Source of the DNA: Dallia pectoralis | Taxonomy: Eukaryota > Chordata > Actinopteri > Esociformes > Umbridae | Direction of reading: 5' to 3' | NCBI GenBank assembly: GCA_029465975.1 | Contig: CM055742.1 | Location: 3,370,622 to 3,434,621, forward strand | DNA length: 64,000 nt | In this document: positions 10,245 through 23,048 of the stretch, one piece after another | Layout of the letters: each line of letters opens with the position of its first letter | Numbering within the stretch: position 1 is the first letter of the stretch | The notes under the pieces: generated by a model | What the model saw: the letters and a program-made list of their open reading frames with translations, nothing else | Databases searched by the model: none | What the model was told of the DNA's origin: nothing | Translations under genes and position numbers: made by a program

Positions 10245-11234
10245 GTGCTATTTTTAAACCAGTTTTTTTTTTGCAGTTTTTCTCGATTGCTAAGACACAT
10301 TTCTTGAAAGGTGCTCTCATTTTCTCTAAACTGTGAGCACAAAACCCAATTTTTAGCTACATTCACAAAACATCAGGCTCTTCTTGCAAAACCAAACTTT
10401 CACCTCAAAACAGTTCAATCTGTGCTCAAAACTGAACTATGTTGTCAAATCGTGTCCCGAGTCAATCAAAATTAAAAACACAACTGAACAGTCACTAAAC
10501 ACTACGTAGAAAAATGGAAAACACAATGGACAGGACATGAAGCTGAAGAAATAAATGTTTGTTGTTCACTGTAGGCTAAATGCATGTTGCAAAAAAAAAC
10601 CCCGGTGCATTTACTGTAGCACTTGTACAAAAAGATAAAACATTAATCTTGTGCATTTACACGTAGCACTCGGATTATGCTGGACAAAGTGAATCTACTG
10701 CTGTTTGGTTGTACCCTTTGTCCAGCCTCCCTCATGGTCATACCATGAACAAGAACATGGTCAATCACAGTAGCTCTGATTTCATCAGATATTACTGTTC
10801 TTTGTCTTCGCTGACCACCTCGACCTCTTTTCACATGAACTCTTCCTCTCAGACTTCTATCCATTGTAGGGCCTCACAAACCAGTGCTCTCTGAACTGGC
10901 TTACTGTATATGTTCCCTCACATCATTAGCCACAAGTGTGATCAATTTCGAGTTGTTGTGTTCAAGTGGTGACAACTGTGCTTTAGTTGTGTTTGACTTT
11001 TGTCATCTGTGCTCACCATTATGCAGCACGGGTGCATCACAATGAAAAAGTGTTGACAAGTTGTGTCTAAACAGGTGAAAAGTGCTTATGGTTTCGCCAA
11101 AAGAGTGATTGATTTAATCAGTGGGTTTAGGCAACTGAGAATTTGGTTCAGACAATAGGCTTTAGTGTTTTAGCAATTGAGAAAAACTGTAATCTGCACG
11201 CACAAACATTTACAATCTGTTATCTTGTCGGGAG

Positions 11235-11328
11235 GCTCCTGTGGCGCAATCGGTTAGCGCGCGGTACTTATACAGCAGTATGCAGCAGAGCGATGCCGAG
11301 GTTGTGAGTTCGAGCCTCACCTGGAGCA
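11235..11328 (+). tRNA. trnai-uau: tRNA-Ile(UAU), intron-containing
   Basis: Gene sequence as the reference; followed by a run of five T. Confidence 0.94.
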
Positions 11329-11396
11329 GTGGTATTTTTAAACCAGTTTTTGAATCTGCACGCACAAACATTTACAATCTGTTTGACTGTCACGAG

Positions 11397-11479
11397 GCTC
11401 CTGTGGTGCGCACGGTACTAATACAGCAGTATGCAGCAGAGCGATGCCGAGGTTGTGAGTTCCAGCCTCACCTGGAGCA
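11397..11479 (+). pseudogene. D-arm-less tRNA-Ile-like gene
   Basis: T39 subtype with a paired anticodon stem; followed by a run of six T. Confidence 0.86.
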
Positions 11480-12467
11480 GTGCTCTTTTTTAAACCAGTT
11501 TTTTTTTTGCAGTTTTTCTCGATTGCTAAGACACATTTCTTGAAAGGTGCTCTCATTTTCTCTAAACTGTGAGCACAAAACCCAATTTTTAGCTACATTC
11601 ACAAAACATCAGGCTCTTCTTGCAAAACCAAACTTTCACCTCAAAACAGTTCAATCTGTGCTCAAAACTGAACTATGTTGTCAAATCGTGTCCCGAGTCA
11701 ATCAAAATTAAAAACACAACTGAACAGTCACTAAACACTACGTAGAAAAATGGAAAACACAATGGACAGGACATGAAGCTGGAGAAATAAATGTTTGTTG
11801 TTCACTGTAGGCTAAATGCATGTTGCAAAAAAAAACGGTGCATTTACTGTAGCACTGGTACAAAAAGACAAAACAGTAATCTTGTGCATTTACACGTAGC
11901 ACTCGGATTATGCTGGACAAAGTGAATCTACTGCTGTTTGGTTGTACCCTTTGTCCAGCCTCCCTCATGGTCATACCATGAACAAGAACATGGTCAATCA
12001 CAGTAGCTCTGATTTCATCAGATATTACTGTTCTTTGTCTTCGCTGACCACCTCGACCTCTTTTCACATGAACTCTTCCTCTCAGACTTCTATCCATTGT
12101 AGGGCCTCACAAACCAGTGCTCTCTGAACTGGCTTACTGTATATGTTCCCTCACATCATTAGCCACAAGTGTGATCAATTTTGAGTTGTTGTGTTCAAGT
12201 GGTGACAACTGTGCTTTAGTTGTGTTTGACTTTTGTCATCTGTGCTCACCATTATGCAGCACGGGTGCATCACAATGAAAAAGTGTTGACAAGTTGTGTC
12301 TAAACAGGTGAAAAGTGCTTATGGTTTCGCCAAAAGAGTGATTGATTTAATCAGTGGGTTTAGGCAACTGAGAATTTGGTTCAGACAATAGGCTTTAGTG
12401 TTTTAGCAATTGAGAAAAACTGTAATCTGCACGCACAAACATTTACAATCTGTTATCTTGTCGGGAG

Positions 12468-12561
12468 GCTCCTGTGGCGCAATCGGTTAGCGCGCGGTAC
12501 TTATACAGCAGTATGCAGCAGAGCGATGCCGAGGTTGTGAGTTCGAGCCTCACCTGGAGCA
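12468..12561 (+). tRNA. trnai-uau: tRNA-Ile(UAU), intron-containing
   Basis: Gene sequence as the reference; followed by a run of five T. Confidence 0.94.
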
Positions 12562-12629
12562 GTGGTATTTTTAAACCAGTTTTTGAATCTGCACGCACAA
12601 ACATTTACAATCTGTTTGACTGTCACGAG

Positions 12630-12712
12630 GCTCCTGTGGTGCGCACGGTACTAATACAGCAGTATGCAGCAGAGCGATGCCGAGGTTGTGAGTTCCAGCC
12701 TCACCTGGAGCA
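12630..12712 (+). pseudogene. D-arm-less tRNA-Ile-like gene
   Basis: T39 subtype; the trailing T-run is interrupted (TTTCTT), so termination would be weak. Confidence 0.86.
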
Positions 12713-13698
12713 GTGCTATTTCTTAAACCATTTTTTTTTGCAGTTTTTCTCGATTGCTAAGACACATTTCTTGAAAGGTGCTCTCATTTTCTCTAAACTG
12801 TGAGCACAAAACCCAATTTTTAGCTACATTCACAAAACATCAGGCTCTTCTTGCAAAACCAAACTTTCACCTCAAAACAGTTCAATCTGTGCTCAAAACT
12901 GAACTATGTTGTCAAATCGTGTCCCGAGTCAATCAAAATTAAAAACACAACTGAACAGTCACTAAACACTACGTAGAAAAATGGAAAACACAATGGACAG
13001 GACATGAAGCTGGAGAAATAAATGTTTGTTGTTCACTGTAGGCTAAATGCATGTTGCAAAAAAAAACGGTGCATTTACTGTAGCACTTGTACAAAAAGAC
13101 AAAACATTAATCTTGTGCATTTACACGTAGCACTCGGATTATGCTGGACAAAGTGAATCTACTGCTGTTTGGTTGTACCCTTTGTCCAGCCTCCCTCATG
13201 GTCATACCATGAACAAGAACATGGTCAATCACAGTAGCTCTGATTTCATCAGATATTACTGTTCTTTGTCTTCGCTGACCACCTCGACCTCTTTTCACAT
13301 GAACTCTTCCTCTCAGACTTCTATCCATTGTAGGGCCTCACAAACCAGTGCTCTCTGAACTGGCTTACTGTATATGTTCCCTCACATCATTAGCCACAAG
13401 TGTGATCAATTTCGAGTTGTTGTGTTCAAGTGGTGACAACTGTGCTTTAGTTGTGTTTGACTTTTGTCATCTGTGCTCACCATTATGCAGCACGGGTGCA
13501 TCACAATGAAAAAGTGTTGACAAGTTGTGTCTAAACAGGTGAAAAGTGCTTATGGTTTCGCCAAAAGAGTGATTGATTCAATCAGTGGGTTTAGGCAACT
13601 GAGAATTTGGTTCAGACAATAGGCTTTAGTGTTTTAGCAATTGAGAAAAACTGTAATCTGCACGCACAAACATTTACAATCTGTTATCTTGTCGGGAG

Positions 13699-13792
13699 GC
13701 TCCTGTGGCGCAATCGGTTAGCGCGCGGTACTTATACAGCAGTATGCAGCAGAGCGATGCCGAGGTTGTGAGTTCGAGCCTCACCTGGAGCA
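13699..13792 (+). tRNA. trnai-uau: tRNA-Ile(UAU), intron-containing
   Basis: Gene sequence as the reference; followed by a run of six T. Confidence 0.94.
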
Positions 13793-13861
13793 GTGGTATT
13801 TTTTAAACCAGTTTTTGAATCTGCACGCACAAACATTTACAATCTGTTTGACTGTCACGAG

Positions 13862-13944
13862 GCTCCTGTGGTGCGCACGGTACTAATACAGCAGTATGCA
13901 GCAGAGCGATGCCGAGGTTGTGAGTTCCAGCCTCACCTGGAGCA
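13862..13944 (+). pseudogene. D-arm-less tRNA-Ile-like gene
   Basis: T39 subtype with an interrupted trailing T-run. Confidence 0.86.
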
Positions 13945-14930
13945 GTGCTATTTCTTAAACCAGTTTTTTTTGCAGTTTTTCTCGATTGCTAAGACACATT
14001 TCTTGAAAGGTGCTCTCATTTTCTCTAAACTGTGAGCACAAAACCCAATTTTTAGCTACATTCACAAAACATCAGGCTCTTCTTGCAAAACCAAACTTTC
14101 ACCTCAAAACAGTTCAATCTGTGCTCAAAACTGAACTATGTTGTCAAATCGTGTCCCGAGTCAATCAAAATTAAAAACACAACTGAACAGTCACTAAACA
14201 CTACGTAGAAAAATGGAAAACACAATGGACAGGACATGAAGCTGAAGAAATAAATGTTTGTTGTTCACTGTAGGCTAAATGCATGTTGCAAAAAAAAACG
14301 GTGCATTTACTGTAGCACTGGTACAAAAAGACAAAACAGTAATCTTGTGCATTTACACGTAGCACTCGGATTATGCTGGACAAAGTGAATCTACTGCTGT
14401 TTGGTTGTACCCTTTGTCCAGCCTCCCTCATGGTCATACCATGAACAAGAACATGGTCAATCACAGTAGCTCTGATTTCATCAGATATTACTGTTCTTTG
14501 TCTTCGCTGACCACCTCGACCTCTTTTCACATGAACTCTTCCTCTCAGACTTCTATCCATTGTAGGGCCTCACAAACCAGTGCTCTCTGAACTGGCTTAC
14601 TGTATATGTTCCCTCACATCATTAGCCACAAGTGTGATCAATTTTGAGTTGTTGTGTTCAAGTGGTGACAACTGTGCTTTAGTTGTGTTTGACTTTTGTC
14701 ATCTGTGCTCACCATTATGCAGCACGGGTGCATCACAATGAAAAAGTGTTGACAAGTTGTGTCTAAACAGGTGAAAAGTGCTTATGGTTTCGCCAAAAGA
14801 GTGATTGATTTAATCAGTGGGTTTAGGCAACTGAGAATTTGGTTCAGACAATAGGCTTTAGTGTTTTAGCAATTGAGAAAAACTGTAATCTGCACGCACA
14901 AACATTTACAATCTGTTATCTTGTCGGGAG

Positions 14931-15024
14931 GCTCCTGTGGCGCAATCGGTTAGCGCGCGGTACTTATACAGCAGTATGCAGCAGAGCGATGCCGAGGTTG
15001 TGAGTTCGAGCCTCACCTGGAGCA
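14931..15024 (+). tRNA. trnai-uau: tRNA-Ile(UAU), intron-containing
   Basis: Gene sequence as the reference; followed by a run of six T. Confidence 0.94.
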
Positions 15025-15094
15025 GTGGTATTTTTTAAACCAGTTTTTCGAATCTGCACGCACAAACATTTACAATCTGTTTGACTGTCACGAG

Positions 15095-15177
15095 GCTCCT
15101 GTGGTGCGCACGGTACTAATACAGCAGTATGCAGCAGAGCGACGCCGAGGTTGTGAGTTCCAGCCTCACCTGGAGCA
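15095..15177 (+). pseudogene. D-arm-less tRNA-Ile-like gene
   Basis: C39 subtype; followed by a run of five T. Confidence 0.86.
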
Positions 15178-16171
15178 GTGCTTTTTAAACCAGTTTTTTT
15201 TTGCAGTTTTTCTCGATTGCTAAGACACATTTCTTGAAAGGTGCTCTCATTTTCTCTAAACTGTGAGCACAAAACCCAATTTTTAGCTACATTCACAAAA
15301 CATCAGGCTCTTCTTGCAAAACCAAACTTTCACCTCAAAACAGTTCAATCTGTGCTCAAAACTGAACTATGTTGTCAAATCGTGTCCCGAGTCAATCAAA
15401 ATTAAAAACACAACTGAACAGTCACTAAACACTACGTAGAAAAATGGAAAACACAATGGACAGGACATGAAGCTGAAGAAATAAATGTTTGTTGTTCACT
15501 GTAGGCTAAATGCATGTTGCAAAAAAAAAAAAAAAACCCCGGTGCATTTACTGTAGCACTTGTACAAAAAGATAAAACATTAATCTTGTGCATTTACACG
15601 TAGCACTCGGATTATGCTGGACAAAGTGAATCTACTGCTGTTTGGTTGTACCCTTTGTCCAGCCTCCCTCATGGTCATACCATGAACAAGAACATGGTCA
15701 ATCACAGTAGCTCTGATTTCATCAGATATTACTGTTCTTTGTCTTCGCTGACCACCTCGACCTCTTTTCACATGAACTCTTCCTCTCAGACTTCTATCCA
15801 TTGTAGGGCCTCACAAACCAGTGCTCTCTGAACTGGCTTACTGTATATGTTCCCTCACATCATTAGCCACAAGTGTGATCAATTTCGAGTTGTTGTGTTC
15901 AAGTGGTGACAACTGTGCTTTAGTTGTGTTTGACTTTTGTCATCTGTGCTCACCATTATGCAGCACGGGTGCATCACAATGAAAAAGTGTTGACAAGTTG
16001 TGTCTAAACAGGTGAAAAGTGCTTATGGTTTCGCCAAAAGAGTGATTGATTTAATCAGTGGGTTTAGGCAACTGAGAATTTGGTTCAGACAATAGGCTTT
16101 AGTGTTTTAGCAATTGAGAAAAACTGTAATCTGCACGCACAAACATTTACAATCTGTTATCTTGTCGGGAG

Positions 16172-16265
16172 GCTCCTGTGGCGCAATCGGTTAGCGCGCG
16201 GTACTTATACAGCAGTATGCAGCAGAGCGATGCCGAGGTTGTGAGTTCGAGCCTCACCTGGAGCA
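16172..16265 (+). tRNA. trnai-uau: tRNA-Ile(UAU), intron-containing
   Basis: Gene sequence as the reference; followed by a run of six T. Confidence 0.94.
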
Positions 16266-16334
16266 GTGGTATTTTTTAAACCAGTTTTTGAATCTGCACG
16301 CACAAACATTTACAATCTGTTTGACTGTCACGAG

Positions 16335-16417
16335 GCTCCTGTGGTGCGCACGGTACTAATACAGCAGTATGCAGCAGAGCGACGCCGAGGTTGTGAGTTC
16401 CAGCCTCACCTGGAGCA
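16335..16417 (+). pseudogene. D-arm-less tRNA-Ile-like gene
   Basis: C39 subtype; the 3' flank is changed (gtgatac in place of gtgctat). Confidence 0.86.
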
Positions 16418-17407
16418 GTGATACTTTTTAAACCAGTTTTTTTTGCAGTTTTTCTCGATTGCTAAGACACATTTCTTGAAAGGTGCTCTCATTTTCTCTA
16501 AACTGTGAGCACAAAACCCAATTTTTAGCTACATTCACAAAACATCAGGCTCTTCTTGCAAAACCAAACTTTCACCTCAAAACAGTTCAATCTGTGCTCA
16601 AAACTGAACTATGTTGTCAAATCGTGTCCCGAGTCAATCAAAATTAAAAACACAACTGAACAGTCACTAAACACTACGTAGAAAAATGGAAAACACAATG
16701 GACAGGACATGAAGCTGAAGAAATAAATGTTTGTTGTTCACTGTAGGCTAAATGCATGTTGCAAAAAAAAAACCCCGGTGCATTTACTGTAGCACTTGTA
16801 CAAAAAGATAAAACATTAATCTTGTGCATGTACACGTAGCACTCGGATTATGCTGGACAAAGTGAATCTACTGCTGTTTGGTTGTACCCTTTGTCCAGCC
16901 TCCCTCATGGTCATACCATGAACAAGAACATGGTCAATCACAGTAGCTCTGATTTCATCAGATATTACTGTTCTTTGTCTTCGCTGACCACCTCGACCTC
17001 TTTTCACATGAACTCTTCCTCTCAGACTTCTATCCATTGTAGGGCCTCACAAACCAGTGCTCTCTGAACTGGCTTACTGTATATGTTCCCTCACATCATT
17101 AGCCACAAGTGTGATCAATTTCGAGTTGTTGTGTTCAAGTGGTGACAACTGTGCTTTAGTTGTGTTTGACTTTTGTCATCTGTGCTCACCATTATGCAGC
17201 ACGGGTGCATCACAATGAAAAAGTGTTGACAAGTTGTGTCTAAACAGGTGAAAAGTGCTTATGGTTTCGCCAAAAGAGTGATTGATTTAATCAGTGGGTT
17301 TAGGCAACTGAGAATTTGGTTCAGACAATAGGCTTTAGTGTTTTAGCAATTGAGAAAAACTGTAATCTGCACGCACAAACATTTACAATCTGTTATCTTG
17401 TCGGGAG

Positions 17408-17501
17408 GCTCCTGTGGCGCAATCGGTTAGCGCGCGGTACTTATACAGCAGTATGCAGCAGAGCGATGCCGAGGTTGTGAGTTCGAGCCTCACCTGGAGC
17501 A
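17408..17501 (+). tRNA. trnai-uau: tRNA-Ile(UAU), intron-containing
   Basis: Last copy of block B and itself intact, although the tRNA-like gene that should follow is almost entirely deleted. Confidence 0.93.
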
Positions 17502-17570
17502 GTGGTATTTTTTAAACCAGTTTTTGAATCTGCACGCACAAACATTTACAATCTGTTTGACTGTCACGAG

Positions 17571-17580
17571 GCTCCTGTGG
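17571..17580 (+). pseudogene. Ten-base remnant of a D-arm-less tRNA-Ile-like gene
   Basis: Only GCTCCTGTGG remains before the sequence jumps to the transposon end (ttttctcgattgc), a deletion taking the rest of the gene and the transposon tip. Confidence 0.7.
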
Positions 17581-17834
17581 TTTTCTCGATTGCTAAGACA
17601 CATTTCTTGAAAGGTGCTCTCATTTTCTCTAAACTGTGAGCACAAAACCCAATTTTTAGCTACATTCACAAAACATCAGGCTCTTCTTGCAAAACCAAAC
17701 TTTCACCTCAAAACAGTTCAATCTGTGCTCAAAACTGAACTATGTTGTCAAATCGTGTCCCGAGTCAATCAAAATTAAAAACACAACTGAACAGTCACTA
17801 AACACTACGTAGAAAAATGGAAAACACAATGGAC

Positions 17835-17854
17835 TGATTTCATCAGATATTGCT
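17835..17854. other. Inversion junction with a templated insertion
   Basis: Block B breaks off after aacacaatggac, then a short stretch tgatttcatcagatatt appears that belongs to the transposase fragment, and the array resumes in the opposite direction at about aagaagagcctgatg. The transposon tails on both sides form a fold-back. The inserted fragment looks copied from elsewhere in the unit, as in template-switching repair, although an assembly chimera is possible. Confidence 0.8.
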
Positions 17855-17977
17855 AAGAAGAGCCTGATGTTTTGTGAATGTAGCTAAAAATTGGGTTTTG
17901 TGCTCACCTGAGAGCACCTTTCAAGAAATGTCTTAGCAATCGAGAAAAACTGCAAAAAAATGGTTTAAAAATAGCAC

Positions 17978-18053
17978 TGCTCCAGGTAGGCTGGAACTCA
18001 CAAACCGGTGCTCTGCTGCATACTGCTTACTTAGTACCGTGCGCACCACAGGA
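17978..18053 (-). pseudogene. Decayed tRNA-Ile-like gene
   Basis: Carries several further small deletions (ccaggtaggctgg, caaaccggtgctc, ggatcatgac) relative to the other copies; lies in the damaged unit beside the inversion junction. Confidence 0.75.
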
Positions 18054-18119
18054 TCATGACAGTCAAACAGATTGATAAATTGTGCGTGCAGATTCAAAAA
18101 ACTGGTTTAAAAATACCAC

Positions 18120-18214
18120 TGCTCCAGGTGAGGCTGGAACTCACAACCTCGGCATCGCTCTGCTGCATACTGCTGTATTGACTTTTTGCGCTAACCGATT
18201 GCAGCCACAGGAGC
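18120..18214 (-). pseudogene. Broken tRNA-Ile copy
   Basis: The acceptor ends and T-stem are recognisable, but the T-loop has the GTTCCAG form of the tRNA-like gene, and the stretch that should hold the D-stem and anticodon stem is scrambled (gcaaaaagtcaatacag on the gene strand). No TAT anticodon loop remains. It lies in the decayed first unit of block C beside the inversion junction. Confidence 0.85.
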
Positions 18215-19200
18215 CTCCCGACAAGATAACAGATTGTAAATGTTTGTGCGTGCAGATTACAGTTTTTCTCAATTGCTAAAACACTAAAGCCTATTGTCTG
18301 AACCAAATTCTCAGTTGCCTAAACCACTGATTAAATCAATCACTCTTTTGGCGAAACCATAAGCACTTTTCACCTGTTTAGACACAACTTGTCAACACTT
18401 TTTTTCATTGTGATGCACCCGTGCTGCATAATGGTGAGCACAGATGACAAAGTCAAACACAACTAAAGCACAGTTGTCACCACTTGAACACAACAACTCG
18501 AAATTGATGACACTTGTGGCTAATGATGTGAGGGAACATATACAGTAAGCCAGTTCAGAGAGCACTGGTTTGTGAGGCCCTACAATGGATAGAAGTCTGA
18601 GAGGAAGAGTTCATGTGAAAGAGGTCGAGGTGGTCAGCGAAGACAAAGAACAGTAATATCTGATGAAATCAGAGCTACTGTGATTGACCATGTTCTTGTT
18701 CATGGTATGACCATGAGGGAGGCTGGACAAAGGGTACAACCAAACAGCAGTAGATTCACTTTGTCCAGCATAATCCGAGTGCTACGTGTACATGCACAAG
18801 ATTAATGTTTTATCTTTTGTACAAGTGCTACAGTAAATGCACCGGGTTTTTTTTGCAACATGCATTTAGCCTACAGTGACAACAAACATTTATTTCTTCA
18901 GCTTCATGTCCTGTCCATTGTGTTTTCCATTTTTCTAGTGTTTCTAGTGTTTAGTGACTGTTCAGTTGTGTTTTTAATTTTGATTGACTCGGGACACGAT
19001 TTGACAACATAGTTCAGTTTTGAGCACAGATTGAACTGTTTTGAGGTGAAAGTTTGGTTTTGCAAGAGCCTGATGTTTTGTGAATGTAGCTAAAAGTGGG
19101 TTTTGTGCTCACAGTTTAGAGAAAATGAGAGCACCTTTCAAGAAATGTGTCTTAGCAATCGAGAAAAACTGCAAAAAAAAACTGGTTTAAAAAGTAGCAC

Positions 19201-19283
19201 TGCTCCAGGTGAGGCTGGAACTCACAACCTCGGCGTCGCTCTGCTGCATACTGCTGTATTAGTACCGTGCGCACCACAGGAGC
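19201..19283 (-). pseudogene. D-arm-less tRNA-Ile-like gene
   Basis: C39 subtype, like the copy at 824-906. Confidence 0.86.
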
Positions 19284-19351
19284 CTCGTGACAGTCAAACA
19301 GATTGTAAATGTTTGTGCGTGCAGATTCAAAACTGGTTTAAAAAATACCAC

Positions 19352-19444
19352 TGCTCCAGGTGAGGCTCGAACTCACAACCTCGGGCATCGCTCTGCTGCA
19401 TACTGCTGTATAAGTACCGCGCTAACCGATTGCGCCACAGGAGC
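19352..19444 (-). pseudogene. Probably defective tRNA-Ile(UAU) copy
   Basis: Two bases are missing where the D-stem meets the anticodon stem (GCGCGGTA in place of GCGCGCGGTA) and one C is gained in the 3' anticodon strand. The anticodon and intron are still present. These could be real decay or consensus errors, since block C is rich in one-base indels. Confidence 0.65.
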
Positions 19445-20429
19445 CTCCCGACAAGATAACAGATTGTAAATGTTTGTGCGTGCAGATTACAGTTTTTCTC
19501 AATTGCTAAAACACTAAAGCCTATTGTCTGAACCAAATTCTCAGTTGCCTAAACCCACTGATTAAATCAATCACTCTTTTGGCGAAACCATAAGCACTTT
19601 TCACCTGTTTAGACACAACTTGTCAACACTTTTCATTGTGATGCACCCGTGCTGCATAATGGTGAGCACAGATGACAAAGTCAAACACAACTAAAGCACA
19701 GTTGTCACCACTTGAACACAACAACTCGAAAATTGATCACACTTGTGGCTAATGATGTGAGGGAACATATACAGTAAGCCAGTTCAGAGAGCACTGGTTT
19801 GTGAGGCCCTACAATGGATAGAAGTCTGAGAGGAAGAGTTCATGTGAAAAGAGGTCGAGGTGGTCAGCGAAGACAAAGAACAGTAATATCTGATGAAATC
19901 AGAGCTACTGTGATTGACCATGTTCTTGTTCATGGTATGACCATGAGGGAGGCTGGACAAAGGGTACAACCAAACAGCAGTAGATTCACTTTGTCCAGCA
20001 TAATCCGAGTGCTACGTGTACATGCACAAGATTAATGTTTTATCTTTTGTACAAGTGCTACAGTAAATGCACCGGGGTTTTTGCAACATGCATTTAGCCT
20101 ACAGTGAACAACAAACATTTATTTCTTCAGCTTCATGTCCTGTCCATTGTGTTTTTTCCATTTTTCTACGTAGTGTTTAGTGACTGTTCAGTTGTGTTTT
20201 AATTTTGATTGACTCGGGACACGATTTGACAACATAGTTCAGTTTTGAGCACAGATTGAACTGTTTTGAGGTGAAAGTTTGGTTTTGCAAGAAGAGCCTG
20301 ATGTTTTGTGAATGTAGCTAAAAATTGGGTTTGTGCTCACAGTTTAGAGAAAATGAGAGCACCTTTCAAGAAATGTGTCTTAGCAATCGAGAAAAACTGC
20401 AAAAAAAAAACTGGTTTTAAAAGTATCAC

Positions 20430-20512
20430 TGCTCCAGGTGAGGCTGGAACTCACAACCTCGGCGTCGCTCTGCTGCATACTGCTGTATTAGTACCGTGCG
20501 CACCACAGGAGC
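20430..20512 (-). pseudogene. D-arm-less tRNA-Ile-like gene
   Basis: C39 subtype; 3' flank reads gtatcac in place of gtagcac. Confidence 0.86.
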
Positions 20513-20581
20513 CTCGTGACAGTCAAACAGATTGTAAATGTTTGTGCGTGCAGATTCGAAAAACTGGTTTAAAAATACCAC

Positions 20582-20676
20582 TGCTCCAGGTGAGGCTCGA
20601 ACTCACAACCTCGGCATGCGCTCTGCTGCATACTGCTGTATAAGTACCGCGCGCTAACCGATTGCGCCACAGGAGC
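20582..20676 (-). tRNA. trnai-uau: tRNA-Ile(UAU), intron-containing, one extra base at the 3' intron junction
   Basis: As the reference copy except for one additional base between the intron and anticodon stem (GAGCGCATGCC in place of GAGCGATGCC). If the base belongs to the intron, the mature tRNA is unchanged. Confidence 0.8.
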
Positions 20677-21669
20677 CTCCCGACAAGATAACAGATTGTA
20701 AATGTTTGTGCGTGCAGATTACAGTTTTTCTCATTTGCTAAAACACTAAAGCCTATTGTCTGAACCAAATTCTCAGTTGCCTAAACCCACTGATTAAATC
20801 AATCACTCTTTTGGCGAAACCATAAGCACTTTTCACCTGTTTAGACACAACTTGTCAACACTTTTTCATTGTGATGCACCCGTGCTGCATAATGGTGAGC
20901 ACAGATGACAAAGTCAAACACAACTAAAGCACAGTTGTCACCACTTGAACACAACAACTCGAAATTGATCACACTTGTGGCTAATGATGTGAGGGAACAT
21001 ATACAGTAAGCCAGTTCAGAGAGCACTGGTTTGTGAGGCCCTACAATGGATAGAAGTCTGAGAGGAAGAGTTCATGTGAAAAGAGGTCGAGGTGGTCAGC
21101 GAAGACAAAGAACAGTAATATCTGATGAAATCAGAGCTACTGTGATTGACCATGTTCTTGTTCATGGTATGACCATGAGGGAGGCTGGACAAAGGGTACA
21201 ACCAAACACCAGTAGATTCACTTTGTCCAGCATAATCCGAGTGCTACGTGTAAATGCACAAGATTAATGTTTTGTCTTTTTGTACAAGTGCTACAGTAAA
21301 TGCACCGGGGTTTTTTTTTTTTTGCAACATGCATTTAGCCTACAGTGAACAACAAACATTTATTTCTTCAGCTTCATGTCCTGTCCATTGTGTTTTCCAT
21401 TTTTTCTACGTAGTGTTTAGTGACTGTTCAGTTGTGTTTTTAATTTTGATTGACTCGGGACACGATTTGACAACATAGTTCAGTTTTGAGCACAGATTGA
21501 ACTGTTTTGAGGTGAAAGTTTGATTTTGCAAGAAGAGCCTGATGTTTTGTGAATGTAGCTAAAAATTGGGTTTTGTGCTCACAGTTTAGAGAAAATGAGA
21601 GCACCTTTCAAGAAATTTGTCTTAGCAATCGAGAAAAACTGCAAAAAAAACTGGTTTAAAAAGTATCAC

Positions 21670-21752
21670 TGCTCCAGGTGAGGCTGGAACTCACAACCTC
21701 GGCGTCGCTCTGCTGCATACTGCTGTATTAGTACCGTGCGCACCACAGGAGC
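21670..21752 (-). pseudogene. D-arm-less tRNA-Ile-like gene
   Basis: C39 subtype; shares the gtatcac flank with the copy at 20430, marking these neighbouring units as sisters. Confidence 0.86.
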
Positions 21753-21821
21753 CTCGTGACAGTCAAACAGATTGTAAATGTTTGTGCGTGCAGATTCAAA
21801 AAACTGGTTTAAAAATACCAC

Positions 21822-21915
21822 TGCTCCAGGTGAGGCTCGAACTCACAACCTCGGCATCGCTCTGCTGCATACTGCTGTATAAGTACCGCGCGCTAACCGA
21901 TTGCGCCACAGGAGC
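21822..21915 (-). tRNA. trnai-uau: tRNA-Ile(UAU), intron-containing
   Basis: Gene sequence identical to the reference copy. Confidence 0.93.
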
Positions 21916-22895
21916 CTCCCGACAAGATAACAGATTGTAAATGTTTGTGCGTGCAGATTACAGTTTTCTCAATTGCTAAAACACTAAAGCCTATTGTCTG
22001 AACCAAATTCTCAGTTGCCTAAACCCACTGATTAAATCAATCACTCTTTGGCGAAACCATAAGCACTTTTCACCTGTTTAGACACAACTTGTCAACACTT
22101 TTCATTGTGATGCACCCGTGCTGCATAATGGTGAGCACAGATGACAAAAAGTCAAACACAACTAAAGCACAGTTGTCACCACTTGAACACAACAACTCGA
22201 AATTGATCACACTTGTGGCTAATGATGTGAGGAACATATACAGTAAGCCAGTTCAGAGAGCACTGGTTTGTGAGGCCCTACAATGGATAGAAGTCTGAGA
22301 GGAAGAGTTCATGTGAAAAGAGGTCGAGGTGGTCAGCGAAGACAAAGAACAGTAATATCTGATGAAATCAGAGCTACTGTGATTGACCATGTTCTTGTTC
22401 ATGGTATGACCATGAGGGAGGCTGGACAAAGGGTACAACCAAACAGCAGTAGATTCACTTTGTCCAGCATAATCCGAGTGCTACGTGTACATGCACAAGA
22501 TTAATGTTTTGTCTTTTTGTACAAGTGCTACAGTAAATGCACCGTTTTTGCAACATGCATTTAGCCTACAGTGAACAACAAACATTTATTTCTCCAGCTT
22601 CATGTCCTGTCCATTGTGTTTTCCATTTTTCTAGTGTTTCTAGTGTTTAGTGACTGTTCAGTTGTGTTTTTAATTTTGATTGACTCGGGACACGATTTGA
22701 CAACATAGTTCAGTTTTGAGCACAGATTGAACTGTTTTGAGGTGAAAGTTTGGTTTTGCAAGAGCCTGATGTTTTGTGAATGTAGCTAAAAGTGGGTTTT
22801 GTGCTCACAGTTTAGAGAAAATGAGAGCACCTTTCAAGAAATGTGTCTTAGCAATCGAGAAAAACTGCAAAAAAAACTGGTTTAAAAAGTAGCAC

Positions 22896-22978
22896 TGCTC
22901 CAGGTGAGGCTGGAACTCACAACCTCGGCATCGCTCTGCTGCATACTGCTGTATTAGTACCGTGCGCACCACAGGAGC
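22896..22978 (-). pseudogene. D-arm-less tRNA-Ile-like gene
   Basis: T39 subtype. Confidence 0.86.
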
Positions 22979-23048
22979 CTCGTGACAGTCAAACAGATTG
23001 TAAATGTTTGTGCGTGCAGATTAAAAAAACTGGTTTAAAAAATACCAC

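Larger units (their letters stand above)
7416..17834 (-). repeat. tRNA-Ile/transposon composite tandem array, block B (inverted, ~8.5 units)
   Basis: Same unit as block A but reverse-complemented, with tRNAs on the plus strand and transposons on the minus strand; periods are 1231-1241 bp. The last unit is damaged: its tRNA-like gene is cut after 10 nt (17571-17580) and joined directly to the transposon end. The block ends at an inversion junction near 17835. Sub-variants mark individual units, for example loss of the CCC run before ggtgcatttactg near 11836, 13065 and 14299. Confidence 0.95.
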
